Position numbers and translations under genes: made by a program. Of a stretch of 64,000 bases of DNA, positions 1-8,414 are shown piece after piece (the stretch's first letter is position 1; each line of letters opens with the position of its first letter). A model generated the notes under the pieces. That model ran no database searches, was not told the DNA's origin, and saw only the letters and a program-made list of their open reading frames with translations. This DNA comes from Actinomyces urogenitalis DSM 15434 (GTDB lineage: Bacteria; Actinomycetota; Actinomycetes; Actinomycetales; Actinomycetaceae). The DNA lies in the NCBI RefSeq assembly GCF_000159035.1, contig NZ_DS999574.1, forward strand, positions 194,105 to 258,104. Reading direction: 5' to 3'.

Positions 1-1
1 C

Positions 2-877
2 GGCGGGGACGGCACCGTGCGCGCCGTGGCCGCCGGGCTGGCCGGTACCTCCACCGAGCTTGGGATCCTGCCGCTGGGCACCGCCAACCTCGCCGCCCGC
101 AACCTGGGCCTGCCCGTGGGCGATCCGGAGGCGCTCATCACCACCGCAGTGACGGGAACTGCCCACCCCGTGGACCTCGCCTGGGTCTCCATCGACCCCG
201 ACGACCCCGTCTCCAGCAAGGACCGCCCCGCCCCCACACAGAGCTGGGCTCGCCCCACCCTCGGCTCGGAGCACGCCTGCCTCGTGGTCACCGGTATCGG
301 TTTTGACGCAGGACTCGTCGCCTCGACCCGGCCCGGGCTCAAGGCCCGCATCAAGTGGGGCGCCTATGCCCTGGCCGCCTTCGAGAACCTCTGGTCCCCG
401 CGCCTTGACATGCTGCTCAGCCTAGACGAGCGCAGCGGTCAGGAGGACTGTCCTGCCGGGCCTCGCGGTGGCCGCCGCCCCTCTCAGGTCCGGCGTCACC
501 ACGGCGTGAGCCGCGAGCGCCACCTGGAGCGCCTGACCGCACGCTGCCTGCTCATCAGCAATGGCGGTCGCCTTCCCGCGGGGATCACCCTGCTGCCGCA
601 GGCCACGATGGACGACGGCCTCCTCGACGTCGCCGCTATCGACACCGTCGGCGGGCTGGCCGGCTGGACCTCGCTCGCCCGCCAGGTGCTGCCCCCCTTC
701 GCCGCCCGCTACTCCGATCCTCGCCGTGCACTCGGGCGCGTGGTCCTGCGCCGGGGCCGCGACGTCGTCGTCCGACTGGCTCGCCCGGCGATGGTGGAGG
801 TCGACGGCGAGCTCCTGCCTCCCACGCGCTGGGTCCGCGTGCGCCTGGAGCCCGGAGCCGTCCTCGTCCGCCGCTAG
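2..877 (+). CDS. Diacylglycerol kinase-like lipid kinase, 3' part
   Basis: This is the C-terminal part of a DAGK/YegS-type lipid kinase whose start lies before the window. The first visible codons give GGDGTVR, the nucleotide-binding loop of the DAGK catalytic domain, so roughly the first third of the protein is missing. Further family landmarks follow in order: GTANLAARNL, GIGFDAG and DDGLLDV near the C-terminus. Family members phosphorylate diacylglycerol or related lipids at the membrane. A low-complexity charged insert with RGGRRPSQ lies in the middle. The stop TAG is at 875-877 and the convergent pheA ends 4 bp away. Confidence 0.85.
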   Translation, partial: GGDGTVRAVAAGLAGTSTELGILPLGTANLAARNLGLPVGDPEALITTAVTGTAHPVDLAWVSIDPDDPVSSKDRPAPTQSWARPTLGSEHACLVVTGIGFDAGLVASTRPGLKARIKWGAYALAAFENLWSPRLDMLLSLDERSGQEDCPAGPRGGRRPSQVRRHHGVSRERHLERLTARCLLISNGGRLPAGITLLPQATMDDGLLDVAAIDTVGGLAGWTSLARQVLPPFAARYSDPRRALGRVVLRRGRDVVVRLARPAMVEVDGELLPPTRWVRVRLEPGAVLVRR

Positions 878-881
878 CCGC

Positions 882-1844
882 TCAGACGGTGCGTCCCTCC
901 AGCACGTCCGCCACCCAGGCGCGCGCCACCACGAAGTCCTTGTCACTCGTGCCCGCCGGAACCACGATGGGACGGGCGTCCAGGCGGGGGTAGGAGCCCA
1001 GGAAGCGCACCTGCGGGCAGGTGCGGTGCAGGCCGATGAGGGCGGCCTGGACGCGCTCTTCACGAATGTGCCCCTCCACGTCGATGGAGAAGCGGTAGCG
1101 TCCGAGCGAGTCACCCACCGGACGAGACTCGATGCGCGAGAGGTTGATCCCACGCGCTGAGAACTGCTCCAGCATGTCCAGCAGCGCGCCGGAGCGGTTG
1201 TGGGGCAGCTGGACCTGGAGCGTCGTCTTGTCCGCACCGGTCGGCTCGCTCACCCGCCCGGGACGGGTGACCTTGACGAAGCGGGTGACCGCGCCCGGGT
1301 TGTCCGCCACCCCTCCGGCCAGCACCGTCAGCCCGTACTGCTCGGCGGCGAGCGGGTTGCACAGCACAGCCTGGTAGTCCAGGTTCCCCAGCCCCTGCGG
1401 CCCGGCTGCCGCCAGAGCCTTGGCCGGGGCCGAGGTCGAGGTCCCGGCCACGTACACGGCCTGCGGCAGGTGGGTGTGCACCCAGCCGCGGCACTGCGCC
1501 CAGGCGTGGGGATGGGTGGAGATGCCACGCACCTCCTCCAGCCGCGTCCCCTCCAGACCTGCCAGGACAAAGGTGATAGGCACAGCGACCTCAGCCGCGA
1601 TGACCAAGGGGGACCCCGCCACGAGGTTGTCCAACGTCGCGTTAACCCCGCCCTCGACGCTGTTCTCAATGGGCACCACAGCCGCGTCCACCGTGCGGTC
1701 GCGCACGTGGTCCAGCGCGGTGGGCACGTCCTGGCACGGGTCCAGAGTGATCTGCTGCGGAGCCACCTGCCTCAGGGCCATCTCGCAGAAGGTGCCGGTG
1801 GGGCCCAGGAAGGACCAGGTCGCAGCGGTCGTCGAGGTCGTCAT
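882..1844 (-). CDS. pheA: Prephenate dehydratase
   Basis: A 320-residue monofunctional prephenate dehydratase that converts prephenate to phenylpyruvate in phenylalanine biosynthesis. The N-terminal catalytic domain begins GPTGTFCEMAL and ends with the catalytic AVTRFVKV (TRF motif). A C-terminal ACT domain follows, with SGALLDMLEQF and ESRPVG, the usual phenylalanine-binding site for feedback inhibition. I chose ATG 1844 because the family start lies here and a TACCCT box (1852-1857) ends 7 nt upstream, consistent with a leaderless transcript; ATG 1865 is an alternative. An aromatic-type aminotransferase that could finish the pathway lies at 14970-16091. Confidence 0.9.
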   Translation of the reverse strand: MTTSTTAATWSFLGPTGTFCEMALRQVAPQQITLDPCQDVPTALDHVRDRTVDAAVVPIENSVEGGVNATLDNLVAGSPLVIAAEVAVPITFVLAGLEGTRLEEVRGISTHPHAWAQCRGWVHTHLPQAVYVAGTSTSAPAKALAAAGPQGLGNLDYQAVLCNPLAAEQYGLTVLAGGVADNPGAVTRFVKVTRPGRVSEPTGADKTTLQVQLPHNRSGALLDMLEQFSARGINLSRIESRPVGDSLGRYRFSIDVEGHIREERVQAALIGLHRTCPQVRFLGSYPRLDARPIVVPAGTSDKDFVVARAWVADVLEGRTV

Positions 1845-1990
1845 AGCGTGAAGGGTATCGAGCATGAGGCCCCAGGCCGTGACAGGTTTGCAGGGTGAGC
1901 AGCCCAGCAGCAGGTTCCTTCCCCCAGCACTGGGGCGGCGCCGTCGTCCACAAGCGTCCTTGACCCACCTGGCTGGTTCCGCACATCCCT

Positions 1991-2060
1991 CGCTTGAGGT
2001 GCTTAACAGTCGATCTCCACTATTGCCACAACCGAACCGACTGTTAGCGGCCTGAAGCGA
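1991..2060 (-). repeat. Palindromic intergenic repeat, copy A
   Basis: A roughly 70-bp inverted repeat in the divergent gap between pheA and the gene at 2127. The outer arms pair CGCTTGAGG with CCTGAAGCG and the inner arms pair AACAGTCG with CGACTGTT. The asymmetric loop (reverse strand GGTTGTGGCAA) sets the orientation as minus. It is one of a family found at 7883, 7979, 12883, 39557, 39652 and 44277. Imperfect arms and its location outside genes suggest a REP-like or MITE-like element. Confidence 0.8.
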
Positions 2061-2126
2061 CGTTCCTGGTGAGCGCACGCGGAGACGGACCCGGCCGTGC
2101 TCCGGGCCTGGAGGTGGGGCGCCCCT

Positions 2127-4478
2127 ATGCTGTCTGGCGTGAGTCCGCATCAGTCACCACGACAACGCTTTGCCCGCAGCGTGGTCTACGCGATCGTGCT
2201 CCTGACCGTCATCGGCATGGTGGTGGCGATGGCGGGGTCCGCCTTCGGCCAGGAACGCCGACGCACCCCCGTGGTGGTCCTGGCCACCACCGCCCTGAGC
2301 TGGGCCTCCGTCTCCCAGGGCGAGGACAAGGCCTCCCAGGACCTGCTGAGCCTGGCCGCCTCAGGTTCCCCGGCGAATCTCGTGCCCCGCACGGCAGGCA
2401 CCTGCGAGGCGGACGCCTGGCTGTCGCTCGGGGCGGGTGCTCGCACGCGCGCCACCGAGCCCGGCTCACCGTGCTCATGGCCCTCCGGCTGGGACCAGGC
2501 GGCACACGCCTCCGGCGAGGCCGGATACGCCGCTGAGCCCGGGGCCCTGGCAGACGCCCTGTCCTCAGCCGGACTCACCACGGCCGCCGTCGGGCCCGGC
2601 GCCGAGCTCGCCCTGACGACCTCCTCCGGCCAGTCCCCGCACTCGGCCGGCTCCCTCACCGAGCTCGGTGAGCTGGCCGAACTCACCATCGTGGACGCCA
2701 CCCGCCACGGCGCCGAGGCTGCCAGGCAGACCCTGGCGGAGGACCTGGAGTCCCTGGCCGCCTCAGGGGCTCAGGCTCGCGTCGTCGTCGTCTCCCTGAC
2801 GGGGCCCGGATCTGGGCCTCAGGCACTCGTGCTGTCCTCCGGCTCGACCGGCCTGGACCGCGAGGACGGCGTCCTGACCAGCCCCTCCACCCACCAGGCC
2901 GGGCTCGTCCAGCTCACCGACCTCGCCCCCACGTTCCTGTCAGCCCTGGGCGTGGCCGTCCCCACCTCCATGAGTGGCCAGGCGCTGAGCCTGCCGGCCG
3001 GCGCCACGGATCTTGGGGCGCTGACGCGCTCGGAGGGCGCCGACGTGCCACAGACCGTCAGCCAGCTCACCGACGACGCCCTGCGCGCCAAGGCCTCGCA
3101 GATGACGACGCTACCCGCTGGGCTAACGATCATCGGCGCCGCGGCCGCCCTCGTCCTCGTCGCCGCCTGCACGCTGCGAGGGCCCGCTGGCCGCAAGCAC
3201 CTGCACGGGGTCGGGGTGGCAGCCACCGTGGTCGGCGCCCTGCCGATGGGAGCCTGGATGGGCATGGCGGTCCCCTGGTGGCGAGTCGGCGCCGACGGCG
3301 ACCAGCCCAGCTGGGTCGTGGTGCCGACGGCCATACTGACGATGGTCCTCACGGCGATGGTCGGCGTCGGCGTCCTGCACGGGCTAGGCAGCGTCGTCAT
3401 CTCCGTACGGGACAGGCTCCTGACGGCTCGTCCGCGTCCCCCACGCGCCCCGCGCACGCCGCGAGAGCCAGGGCACGGCCCCGGTCCCCTGGGGGTCCAC
3501 GGCCTACGCCTGCCTCCCTCTAGCCGCGTGCCCACCCCGCTGTTCTTCACCGCCTACGTCCTGACGGCCTGCGTGGCCGCGCTCATCCTCTCCGACTCCG
3601 CGGCGGGCGCGCGCCTGGGCTTCAACGGGATGCTGGGGATGGATGCCGTCGTCGCCGGGCGCTTTTACGGGATGTCAAACACGGCCTTCGCCTTGGCCGC
3701 GGCCGCCCTCGTCATCGCTGTGGCAGCGGGGGTCAGCCCCTTCGTCGAGGCTCAGCCCACCCACCGGCTGCGACGTACCGCGGCCTACCTCGGGGTCGGC
3801 GTGCCCGGCCTGATCGCCCTGGCGCTTGACGGACTGCCTCAGGCCGGCGCTGACGTAGGCGGTGCCATCGCGATGGCGGCGGCGCTGGCCGCACTGACGG
3901 CCGGACTCGTGGGAGGCCGCATCGGCTGGAAGCGGTGGATGACGATCGCCACCGGGGCTCTGACCGCCGCCGGGCTGTTCGGGCTGATCGACCGCTCCCT
4001 GGGCTCGCACACGCATATGGGCCAGTTCATCGGCCAGCTCCAGGACGGCACCGCCTCGACCACCATCCTGCGCAAGCTCACGGCTCTGGTGGTGCCCTTC
4101 TTCACCAGTCGGCTCGCTCTCCTGGCGCTGGTGGTCGGGGTGATCGCCCTGGTCGGCGCGGGGTGGTGGCTGAGGCGCGAGGTCACGGCGTGGAGGCTCG
4201 GCACCAGCGCCTACGCGAGCCTGGTGCGACCTGAGGAGCAGGAAGCCGACCAGAGGCCCACCGAGGACGGCGCCGGCCAGCACGAGGGGGCCGGAACCAC
4301 GGCTGCCGGCGGGCTTCCACAGTGGCTGACTCCCGCGCTCAAGGGCCTGGGCACACTGGTAGTCGTCGAGGTGGTTGTCAACGACTCCGGCTTGTCCATG
4401 GCGTGCCTGTCCCTGGCCTGCGCGGCGCCGCTTCTCGTGGCGCTCGTGGCCACTCAGCTCCAGGCCCGGGTGCGTTAG
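2127..4478 (+). CDS. Membrane protein with alkaline-phosphatase-like extracellular domain
   Basis: A 783-residue protein. An N-terminal hydrophobic segment (about residues 14-33) is followed by an extracytoplasmic domain of about 300 residues. That domain ends in QLTDLAPTFLSALGV and MSGQALSL, a signature seen at the end of sulfatase/alkaline-phosphatase folds. Then come a proline/arginine-rich linker and about ten membrane segments. The conserved GRFYGMSNTAFAL in the membrane part recurs in uncharacterised actinobacterial membrane proteins. I do not see the metal-binding and nucleophile residues of active phosphatases at the N-terminal end, so catalysis is doubtful. ATG 2127 was chosen for the GGAGGTGGGG Shine-Dalgarno at 2110-2119. 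Its stop interleaves with the stop of the convergent glycosyltransferase. Function unknown. Confidence 0.75.
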   Translation: MLSGVSPHQSPRQRFARSVVYAIVLLTVIGMVVAMAGSAFGQERRRTPVVVLATTALSWASVSQGEDKASQDLLSLAASGSPANLVPRTAGTCEADAWLSLGAGARTRATEPGSPCSWPSGWDQAAHASGEAGYAAEPGALADALSSAGLTTAAVGPGAELALTTSSGQSPHSAGSLTELGELAELTIVDATRHGAEAARQTLAEDLESLAASGAQARVVVVSLTGPGSGPQALVLSSGSTGLDREDGVLTSPSTHQAGLVQLTDLAPTFLSALGVAVPTSMSGQALSLPAGATDLGALTRSEGADVPQTVSQLTDDALRAKASQMTTLPAGLTIIGAAAALVLVAACTLRGPAGRKHLHGVGVAATVVGALPMGAWMGMAVPWWRVGADGDQPSWVVVPTAILTMVLTAMVGVGVLHGLGSVVISVRDRLLTARPRPPRAPRTPREPGHGPGPLGVHGLRLPPSSRVPTPLFFTAYVLTACVAALILSDSAAGARLGFNGMLGMDAVVAGRFYGMSNTAFALAAAALVIAVAAGVSPFVEAQPTHRLRRTAAYLGVGVPGLIALALDGLPQAGADVGGAIAMAAALAALTAGLVGGRIGWKRWMTIATGALTAAGLFGLIDRSLGSHTHMGQFIGQLQDGTASTTILRKLTALVVPFFTSRLALLALVVGVIALVGAGWWLRREVTAWRLGTSAYASLVRPEEQEADQRPTEDGAGQHEGAGTTAAGGLPQWLTPALKGLGTLVVVEVVVNDSGLSMACLSLACAAPLLVALVATQLQARVR

Positions 4479-5365
4479 GCCTCGGGACGCGCCGGGGCGA
4501 CGCCGTCGGGCTCCCCGGCCTGCAGGTCACTGCCCTGGGCCTTGGGCCCGGGCCAGGCCCGGTAGGCGTGGAAGGGGGACTGGGAGCCGATGAGCTCCTC
4601 GTCCAGGGCCTTGACGGGGATCCGGCGGCGGCGCACCTTGCGCGCCGCGATCGCTCGCAGGACATCCTTGTACTGGGCGGCACGGTGCAGCATGCCGGCG
4701 CGGTCATTGCCGGTGACGCGGTGGGTGATGTCGCAGGGGACCTCGATGACGGTCAGCCCGGCCACCAGGACGTCGATGCTCAGACCCACCTCGACACCCC
4801 AGCCCTCAGCCAGCGGGGCGGCTGCCTCATAGGCCTCGCGGCTCAGGCACCGTTGACCGGACAGCGGAGCCACCGGGGCCCAACCGGTTGCGGCAGCGAT
4901 CGCCGTACGGGCGGCGCGGACCACGCGACCGCGGCCGCCGGCACCAGCCTGCTTGGGCGGGACAGCGATCGACATGTCGGCGATGCCATCGATCACGGGG
5001 GCAACAAGGTCTGCGCAGCAGGCGGCAGAGTCACCCAGGTCGGCGTCGATGAAGAGCAGAAGGCGTGAGGGGCCATCGACGTAGTCACGCATCCCCACGA
5101 TCGAGGCGCCGGTCTCCATCGCCGAGGCCTTGCCACGCGTGACTGAGTGACGCACCGTGACCGCACCGGCGGCTCGGGCGTGGTCCTGGGTTCCGTCCGT
5201 GGAACCGTCATCCACGACCACCACGAGGTCAACGCGCGGAATCGCCCGGCAGGCTCGCACGGTCGCCGCGATGCGCTCGGCCTCGTCCTTCGCGGGGATG
5301 ACGACGGCGACCCTCTGCTCGGCACGCTGGTCTGGATGCGCCTGCTGAGGCATCGACATAGTCAC
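4475..5365 (-). CDS. Glycosyltransferase family 2
   Basis: A 296-residue GT-A fold glycosyltransferase. It has AVVIPAKDEAERI at the N-terminus, VVVDDGSTDGT for nucleotide-sugar binding, and LLFIDADLGDS, the metal-binding DXD-like motif. The overall plan resembles dolichyl-phosphate mannose synthase or glucosyl-3-phosphoglycerate synthase-like enzymes, but the acceptor cannot be read from sequence. There are no clear membrane segments. GTG 5365 lies 6 nt downstream of a TACTCT box (5372-5377), consistent with leaderless transcription; ATG 5359 is possible. Its TAA (4477-4475) overlaps the TAG of the convergent gene within GTTAG. Confidence 0.8.
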   Translation of the reverse strand: MTMSMPQQAHPDQRAEQRVAVVIPAKDEAERIAATVRACRAIPRVDLVVVVDDGSTDGTQDHARAAGAVTVRHSVTRGKASAMETGASIVGMRDYVDGPSRLLLFIDADLGDSAACCADLVAPVIDGIADMSIAVPPKQAGAGGRGRVVRAARTAIAAATGWAPVAPLSGQRCLSREAYEAAAPLAEGWGVEVGLSIDVLVAGLTVIEVPCDITHRVTGNDRAGMLHRAAQYKDVLRAIAARKVRRRRIPVKALDEELIGSQSPFHAYRAWPGPKAQGSDLQAGEPDGVAPARPEA

Positions 5366-5461
5366 GGCACAAGAGTAACGACATCGTCCCCCTCACGGCG
5401 CGATCACAGCACGGTGAGAGGGACGACGTCTGCTCGGCGTGAGCCCCGGCGTGAGAGCCAG

Positions 5462-6367
5462 CTAGTCCAGGACGCTGCCCGGCGCCCCGGCCTCCACTGC
5501 GACGGCCTCAGCCTCGCGCACCTAGACCCGGGTGCGCTCGCGCGCGGTGTCCTGGCTCGTCTCCGTCTCCAGCAAGCGGGTGACCGAGGCGTTGACGCCC
5601 AGCTCGACGTCGGCCCCGGCAGCCAGCAGCGCACCGCCCCGCTCAAGACCGAGGATGAGACCCACGAAGGCAAGGGTAAGCAGGACAACCTGCCCCCAGG
5701 ACAGGGCGATCTTCTCCGTGGGGCGAGCCTGCTGGATCGAGCGGGCTCCGACCACGAAGGAGGCCAGGATGAGAGGCAGGGTGATGGCGAAAACCACTCG
5801 CCAGCTCGCCACCTCTCCGATGACGCCGCCCACGATCGGACCGACGGCCGGGGCCACGCCCAGAGTCAGGCCTCCGACTCCCATGAGCGCCCCAAACTTG
5901 GTGCGAGGTGCCTGGGTGAGGATGATCGTGAACATGAGCGGCGTGATGATGCCGGTGCCCACGCCCTGAAGAAGACGCCCTGCCAGCAGCACCGGGAAAG
6001 TGGGGGCGGCCAGGGCGATGACGGAGCCGGCCGCCACGGCGGCGACGGCCGCGAAGAACAGGGACCTGGCCGTGAAACGGCGCTGGAGGTAGCTCGACAG
6101 CGGCATGATGATCGCGACCACCAGGAGGTAGCCACTGGTGAGCCACTGCACCTGCGAGGTCCCCACCCCGAAGGCCTCCATGAGGGCCGGGAAGAGGACG
6201 GAGACGACGGTCTCTAGGAACAGGCCGAGGAAGGCCAGGACAGCCGTGGCAAAGATGGAGCCGGCCAGGGCCGGGCTGACTGTCTCAGCGTCGCGGGGGT
6301 CAGGCAGGACGAAGACATCCTGCGCTCCAGGCACGTCGCTGGCTGGGCGGGAGGAGGCGTGGGACAC
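5462..6367 (-). pseudogene. DHA2-type MFS drug exporter, truncated remnant
   Basis: The N-terminal 240 or so residues are a normal drug:H+ antiporter of the EmrB/QacA type. There are seven membrane segments, with GRLLQGVGTGIITPLMF (antiporter motif C region) and GGVIGEVASWRVVF. Family members have about 14 segments and 450 or more residues. Here the sequence jumps from segment 7 (GLERGGALLAAG) to an acidic tail, reaches an in-frame TAG at 5522-5524, and continues open for 19 more codons to a TAG at 5462-5464. This fits an in-frame internal deletion plus a nonsense codon. The start GTG 6367 has AAAGG upstream. A short functional half-transporter cannot be excluded. Confidence 0.65.
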
Positions 6368-6775
6368 GCGGGGAACCTTTCAGTGACACACCGACCAGCG
6401 CTTGCCCGCGCGAGAGCGTCACACCCACCGCGCGTCATACGTCGGTGTGTGATCGCTGGACGTGACCGTAGCCGGAACATCCACAGCCTCGTAAGCGAGG
6501 ACTTCTGCGGGATGGTCAATAGCGGTGCCGCCCAGGTCACTCGAGGACACCGCGAGGGGCGAGGGCGCGTCTGCCTATCGAGCGTCAGAGGACTTCTGTC
6601 CCGTCTGACCAATGCAAGAAACGACAGAAAAAGATGACAGTCCTCTGTGAACGCTCATTCACCTGACATCGCCTCAGCGATCAGAGAGGGTTGTGGAAAG
6701 GAGCCCGTCAATGACGCCGGGTTCCACCTTCCCGTCCCTGAGAGGTATCCCTACCGCCACCCGAGACACCATGTC
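6368..6775. other. Intergenic stretch with two short inverted repeats
   Basis: No convincing gene. ACACACCGAC (6386-6395) and GTCGGTGTGT (6441-6450) form a spaced 10-bp inverted repeat just upstream of the broken MFS gene, and could be the operator of a TetR/MarR-type repressor now absent from the neighbourhood. CAGAGGACT (6586-6594) and AGTCCTCTG (6639-6647) form a second spaced repeat on the side of the acetyltransferase gene's 3' end. Confidence 0.4.
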
Positions 6776-7459
6776 TCACAGGCTGCGCGGCGGCTTGTAG
6801 GCAGTCTCCTCCCCCGGGGTGATGGTGCGGATGACGCGGGCTGGTAGACCGCCAACCACCGTCATTGGCGGCACGTTCGAGCTGACCACCGCGCCAGCCG
6901 CGATGACCGACCCGTAGCCGATGTGCACACCGGGCAGGATGGTGGTGTTCGCGCCCACCCATACATCGTCCTCGATGGTGACGACGGCAGAGAACTGCGC
7001 GCCCGTGCTGCGAAGCTCAGGGTCAATCGGGTGACCGGCCGTGGCTACCGTGACATGGGGACCGAAGAGGACACGTTTGCCAATATGGATAGCGGCGTCG
7101 TCGATCAGCGTGGTGCCGGTATTGAACCAGCACCCCTCCCCGATGGTGGTGTGGGAGCCGTACGCGCAATAGATCGGCGTCTCCAGCCAGGCTCCGTCCC
7201 CGAAGGAGGCGAAGAGCTCACGGGCAAGAGCCGCGCGCCCTTCAGGGTCGCGGATCGAGGTGGCGTTGTAACGCTCGACCAGCTCCTTGCCCCGATTACG
7301 TTCCTCCTCCAGGGCCTCCCGGCCGGGGCCGAAGTCCGTGTAGAGCTCGCCGGTGTCCAGCCTTCGCCGAGTCTCGGTCTCATTAAAGACGTAGGGGTTG
7401 TGGATCTCGTGTGCGGCGCCGGTCGCTGCGGTGGGGCCGACAGATGTGGTCTCGTCCAT
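6776..7459 (-). CDS. Maltose/galactoside O-acetyltransferase family protein
   Basis: A 227-residue LacA/Maa/NodL-type acetyltransferase that moves acetyl from acetyl-CoA to a sugar hydroxyl. The N-terminal Mac domain (ETRRRLDTGELYTDFGP) precedes a left-handed beta-helix of hexapeptide repeats: IGEGCWFNTGTTLID, IGKRVLFGPHVTV, VWVGANTTILPGV, IGYGSVIAAGAVV. The catalytic His lies in TAGHPID, as in LacA. The start ATG 7459 fits the family length and has CAAGAT 6 nt upstream, resembling the other leaderless starts here. The sugar acceptor is unknown. The structured RNA elements at 7571 and 8151 lie upstream on the opposite strand. Confidence 0.85.
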   Translation of the reverse strand: MDETTSVGPTAATGAAHEIHNPYVFNETETRRRLDTGELYTDFGPGREALEEERNRGKELVERYNATSIRDPEGRAALARELFASFGDGAWLETPIYCAYGSHTTIGEGCWFNTGTTLIDDAAIHIGKRVLFGPHVTVATAGHPIDPELRSTGAQFSAVVTIEDDVWVGANTTILPGVHIGYGSVIAAGAVVSSNVPPMTVVGGLPARVIRTITPGEETAYKPPRSL

Positions 7460-7570
7460 GAGGAGATCTTGCCAAAGAGCACCGACACAAACCCCGGATG
7501 CCACCAGGAGCCACCCACCGACGGACACGTCAGCAGGAACATGGAGGCATTTCCCAGGCTTTGGAGGGGT

Positions 7571-7810
7571 GTTCCTTCAGGGTGGGCGGGTTACATGGTC
7601 ACTGCCGCCGGACGGAACGGGTCGCGAGGGTTGGGGAGCCTGATGACCGACCCGCCTCCGAGACAGCCACGGGTCTTAGGGAGCCCGAAGCCGTCGCTCC
7701 GGCGAGGGAGTGGTTCCCGGGCGGGGTTTGGGAAGCCCGCCGACAGGTCGGGCCACTCGTTGACGAAGGCCCTCGGGCCCGGGAGAGACAACCCGGGAAC
7801 CGGGGGCTTC
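7571..7810 (+). ncRNA. Candidate structured RNA, copy 1 of 2
   Basis: A 240-nt element repeated at 8151-8382. A 101-nt core (7605-7705) is identical to copy 2 at 95 positions. It contains a stem GGGTCG/CGACCC, matched by GGGTCG/CGATCC in copy 2 (a G-U wobble on this strand). It ends in a long hairpin (7765-7810) with loop AGAGACAA at 7784-7791. The loop is identical in copy 2 while the stem sequence differs but still pairs. G-U pairs occur only on the plus strand, which sets the orientation. GTGTTCC and TTACAT upstream of the core, conserved between copies, may be promoter elements. I see no coding potential that explains this pattern. Confidence 0.6.
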
Positions 7811-7882
7811 GTCATGCCCCGGATCCCGTAGGCCCCCGCGTCCCGCATGCCCCCGTACAGCCTTCACTCACCCCGCACGCCC

Positions 7883-7955
7883 CGTCGCTTTAGGCCGGTA
7901 ACAGTCGGTTCGGTTGCGGCGGGCATGGGATCCGACTGTTGAGGGCCTAAGGCGA
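7883..7955 (+). repeat. Palindromic intergenic repeat, copy B
   Basis: Arms CGTCGCTTTAGGCC/GGCCTAAGGCGA and AACAGTCG/CGACTGTT enclose the loop GTTCGGTTGCGGCGGGC, in plus orientation. It lies between the two structured RNA copies, 23 bp from copy C. Confidence 0.8.
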
Positions 7956-7978
7956 TGGGGCGAGGGTGGATCCAGACT

Positions 7979-8051
7979 GTCGCTTTAGGCCGCGAACAGT
8001 CGATTCGGTTGTGGCAAGCGTGGGAGCCGACTGTTAAAGACCTAAAGCGAC
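7979..8051 (+). repeat. Palindromic intergenic repeat, copy C
   Basis: The outer arm GTCGCTTTAGG pairs perfectly with CCTAAAGCGAC and the inner AACAGTCG pairs with CGACTGTT. The loop is ATTCGGTTGTGGCAAGCG, in plus orientation. It is a tandem neighbour of copy B, in the same orientation. Confidence 0.8.
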
Positions 8052-8150
8052 GGGGAAAGGAAGCCGACAACACCCCTCACAAAAGGCGTGTACCGCCGTC
8101 AGCCCCGGCCGCTTCGCGGTTCCTAGAGACTTTCCAGGCAACCACCCCGT

Positions 8151-8382
8151 GTTCCTTCAGGATGACCGGGTTATATACGAGTCACCGCCGGACGGAACGG
8201 GTCGCGAGGGTTGGGGAGCCTGACGACCGATCCGCCTCCGAGACAGCCACAGGTCTTAGGGAGCCCAAGGCAGTCGCTCCGGCGAAGGAGGACGCTCCCC
8301 CGGAGTTGGGATGCCGGGTGCGGAGCCCTCACGAGGCTTGGGCCCGTGGGTCCGGGAGAGACAACCCGGCCCACGGGCCAAG
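8151..8382 (+). ncRNA. Candidate structured RNA, copy 2 of 2
   Basis: Second copy of the element at 7571. The core at 8185-8285 differs from copy 1 at six of 101 positions. The terminal hairpin 8337-8382 has arms CTTGGGCCCGTGGGTCCGGG and CCCGGCCCACGGGCCAAG, pairing along nearly all of their length around the same AGAGACAA loop (8357-8364). TATATA replaces TTACAT at the matching upstream position. No run of T follows the hairpin. The element ends 33 bp before the convergent SMP-30 gene stop, so a small RNA acting in trans is more likely than a leader of that gene. Confidence 0.6.
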
Positions 8383-8414
8383 TCACGTCGTCAGACTCAT
8401 CACAAGCCGTGAGC

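Noticed and set aside
7460-8414. Small coding genes within the structured RNA region
   Set aside because: Open frames there are short and lack ribosome sites. The two copies do not preserve a common reading frame, while stem pairing is preserved.
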